A stretch of 15,829 nucleotides of DNA from an uncultured Brevibacterium sp. Its GTDB lineage: Bacteria > Actinomycetota > Actinomycetes > Actinomycetales > Brevibacteriaceae. Both the position numbers and the translations under genes were made by a program. Under the pieces are notes generated by a model. The model was not told the DNA's origin, searched no databases, and was given only the letters and a program-made list of their open reading frames with translations. The DNA lies in NCBI GenBank assembly GCA_943914815.1, contig CALUDL010000037.1:1-15829 (forward strand). The letters run 5' to 3'. Of the stretch, positions 14,220 to 15,829 are shown piece after piece (within the stretch, counting starts at the first letter, position 1; each line of letters begins with the position of its first letter).

Positions 14220-15268
14220 CGCGCCCTCCGCATCACTAGGTACAACAAGAACGGTGCGCCCACCAGCGCTGTCACGGTTCCGGTTTGCAAAACAACAGGG
14301 TTGAAGATCATCCGTGCGCACGTGTCCGCGACAACCAGGAACGTTCCTCCTAAAAAGAACGAGGCCGGGAGCAAGAACGTGTGGTCGGAACGGAACATCA
14401 AACGCACCAAGTGCGGAACCACCAAACCAACAAACGCGATGATTCCCGTGATCGCCACACCGGCGGCAGTGGTGAGAGCCGCGGCTGCCAACACCAACTG
14501 TGACACCCGGCGCACTTCAACCCCAGAGGACTGAGCCGTGGTCTCCCCCAGCGCAAACATGTTGAGTTCACGCGCAAAAAACAACACACCGGCCGCACCC
14601 ACAAACAGCGGAACGATAGCAACGCCCACATCGCTCATGGTGCGGCCCGTCAGATCACCGTTGAGCCAAAACATCGCCGAACGCGCGTCCTCCGCATTCG
14701 TCGCATTCGCAATCACGGCTGAAATCACAGCCCCCAAGAACGCATTCATCGACATTCCGACCAACAACAACGTTGCAGGTGAACCACCTCGGCGGAACCC
14801 AATTGCTTGAACCACGAACGTGGCAACCAACGCGCCCACAAAAGCACCCAAGGGCAGAACCCAGGCGTTCGCAACGCCCGTCACAATGCACAGGACCGCC
14901 ACGGTAGCCGCGCCACTGGACACCCCGGTGATACCCGGTTCTGCCAACGGGTTACGAAACACCGCCTGCATCGCCGCGCCGGCAACACTGAGCGAACCAC
15001 CCACCAAAGCCGCGGTGAGAACACGGGGCAGGCGCACTTCGGTGACCAACAGATCGGCACCCTCTGGCCCTGCACCACCGGGCAGCAACCGACCCAAGGC
15101 GCCAAGCACCTCGGGAAGGCTCAACGTCACAGGACCGACCGCGACAGCAACAAAACTGGTGGCCAGCAACACCGCGGCAAGCACACCGAGCCACACAAAC
15201 CGAGTCGGCAAGGTGGTGGGGCGCAACACGGCTGGGCGGGTGCGCTGAGGAACTTCACGTTTGGGCAT
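14216..15268 (-). CDS. ABC transporter permease, FecCD family
   Basis: Membrane subunit of 350 residues with about ten hydrophobic helices; it forms a homodimeric channel in this family. Typical elements are EVRLPRVLTAAL (RLPR at 79-82), QAVFRNPLAEPGI at 101-113, GMSMNAFLGA, and the coupling segment FVGLVVPHLVR at 279-289 that contacts the ATPase. The N-terminal 20 residues are basic and cytosolic. ATG 15268 follows AGGAG by four bases. It is the first gene of the operon and is divergent from malQ with 32 bases between. No DtxR/IdeR-type iron box is visible in that gap. Confidence 0.93.
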   Translation of the reverse strand: MPKREVPQRTRPAVLRPTTLPTRFVWLGVLAAVLLATSFVAVAVGPVTLSLPEVLGALGRLLPGGAGPEGADLLVTEVRLPRVLTAALVGGSLSVAGAAMQAVFRNPLAEPGITGVSSGAATVAVLCIVTGVANAWVLPLGAFVGALVATFVVQAIGFRRGGSPATLLLVGMSMNAFLGAVISAVIANATNAEDARSAMFWLNGDLTGRTMSDVGVAIVPLFVGAAGVLFFARELNMFALGETTAQSSGVEVRRVSQLVLAAAALTTAAGVAITGIIAFVGLVVPHLVRLMFRSDHTFLLPASFFLGGTFLVVADTCARMIFNPVVLQTGTVTALVGAPFLLYLVMRRAR

Positions 15269-15288
15269 GTCTCCTACAAGAATACGGA

Positions 15289-15294
15289 TACGAT
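15289..15294 (+). promoter_or_regulatory. -10 element for leaderless malQ transcription
   Basis: TACGAT (TANNNT) occupies exactly -12 to -7 if the A of the malQ ATG is +1, the arrangement of actinobacterial leaderless promoters. There is no good ribosome binding site ahead of the ATG. The opposite strand of the same 32-base gap carries TATCGT, a -10-like element for the ABC operon. Confidence 0.5.
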
Positions 15295-15300
15295 AAATGT

Positions 15301-15829
15301 ATGGCGGTAGACCCAGCGGTGTTGCGTGACTTTGCGTCCGAACTAGGAATACGAACTGAGTACTACGGCAGTGACGGCTCCTTTAAGAGCGTGCCATATG
15401 AAACCTTGCACGCGGTTGTCGGGTCGTTTGGATATCCGGTTGAGACGAACCAGGATGTTGCCAAGGCCCGCACCAAACGCACGCTCGCATACTGGCAACA
15501 GACCTTGCCGCCGGTGACCGTGACACGCGACGACCGGGACATCAGCATCCCGGTTCATGTCCCCCATGGGACGTCGGTACACGTGGACGTGCTTTTTGAA
15601 GACGGCGGGGGTCAGGCGCTCACGCAGGTTGAGGACAATACACCGCCTTTTGATACCGGCGCCGAGGTCGTTGGCCAGGCCCGTTTTTTGCTTCCGGCAG
15701 GGCTGCCGTTGGGGTGGCACACCCTGGTGGCACACACGGAGAAAGGTGAAGCACACGCGCAAGTGGTGGTGACACCGGCGCGGTTGACCACCTCGGACGT
15801 GGTGAGTAGACGACGTGGCGTGGGGGTTC
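15301..15829 (+). CDS. malQ: 4-alpha-glucanotransferase (amylomaltase), 3' part outside window
   Basis: Disproportionates malto-oligosaccharides in glycogen or maltodextrin metabolism. The first 176 codons are present and open to the window edge. The start AVDPAVLRDFASELGIRTEYYGSDG, followed by a block resembling VPYETLHAVVGSFGYPV, and the later LPLGWHTL strand match the N-terminal beta-domains of actinobacterial MalQ, which precede the GH77 barrel. The catalytic residues lie beyond the window and cannot be checked. ATG 15301 is chosen for the family start and the matched -10 element; an out-of-frame ATG at 15297 is ignored. It is divergent from the ABC importer operon. Confidence 0.85.
   Translation, partial: MAVDPAVLRDFASELGIRTEYYGSDGSFKSVPYETLHAVVGSFGYPVETNQDVAKARTKRTLAYWQQTLPPVTVTRDDRDISIPVHVPHGTSVHVDVLFEDGGGQALTQVEDNTPPFDTGAEVVGQARFLLPAGLPLGWHTLVAHTEKGEAHAQVVVTPARLTTSDVVSRRRGVGV

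Overview
This window looks like a chromosomal segment from a mid-to-high GC actinobacterium. The evidence is many GTG starts, tight operons with GGAG-type ribosome binding sites, an apparently leaderless malQ promoter, an Rv2671-type reductase, a FolP2-type DHPS homologue and a CRP/GlxR-type operator. Order Micrococcales or Corynebacteriales is plausible, but I cannot fix the genus. No phage genes, CRISPR array, rRNA or intact transposase gene is visible.

Layout. At 1-1372 (minus) is the N-terminal part of a long-chain acyl-CoA synthetase, cut by the window edge. At 1511-1583 is tRNA-Asn(GTT) followed by a strong terminator. A roughly 400-base, AT-richer gap (1624-2050) follows. It holds a cluster of aaaGTGGCAC repeats resembling insertion-sequence ends and a promoter overlapped by a near-consensus CRP/GlxR box. 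It leads into a LysE/RhtB-family exporter that has no ordinary start codon. At 2637-4279 (minus) is a two-gene operon of a FolP2-type dihydropteroate synthase homologue and an Rv2671-like RibD-C/DHFR-fold reductase. Divergent from it is a nucleoside hydrolase overlapping a ribokinase gene (4356-6142), a nucleoside or ribose salvage pair. Then come a POT-family di/tripeptide transporter, a DUF817 membrane protein (6288-8649), and a single-pass protein with a Pro/Gln-rich cytoplasmic tail and an extracytoplasmic domain like those on actinobacterial Ser/Thr kinases (8716-9618).

At 9664-10740 (minus) is a zinc membrane-dipeptidase (M19) homologue. Divergent from it are a cytoplasmic class A beta-lactamase-like serine hydrolase and a RimJ/RimL-type acetyltransferase (10855-12275). 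A hairpin separates these from a convergent three-gene ABC importer for heme, siderophore or another metal chelate (permease, ATPase, lipoprotein; 15268 to 12318, minus). The last intercistronic gap of that operon is full of dyads. The window ends in the 5' part of malQ (4-alpha-glucanotransferase).

How they work together. IunH releases ribose from nucleosides and RbsK phosphorylates it. The POT transporter could bring in dipeptides that the cytoplasmic M19 peptidase cleaves. The ABC operon is a self-contained import system. FolP2 plus the Rv2671-like reductase form a two-gene unit of probable pterin or folate relevance whose real reaction is open; I consider it the most interesting genetic unit here. 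All family calls come from reading the sequence and recalled family motifs; no search was run.
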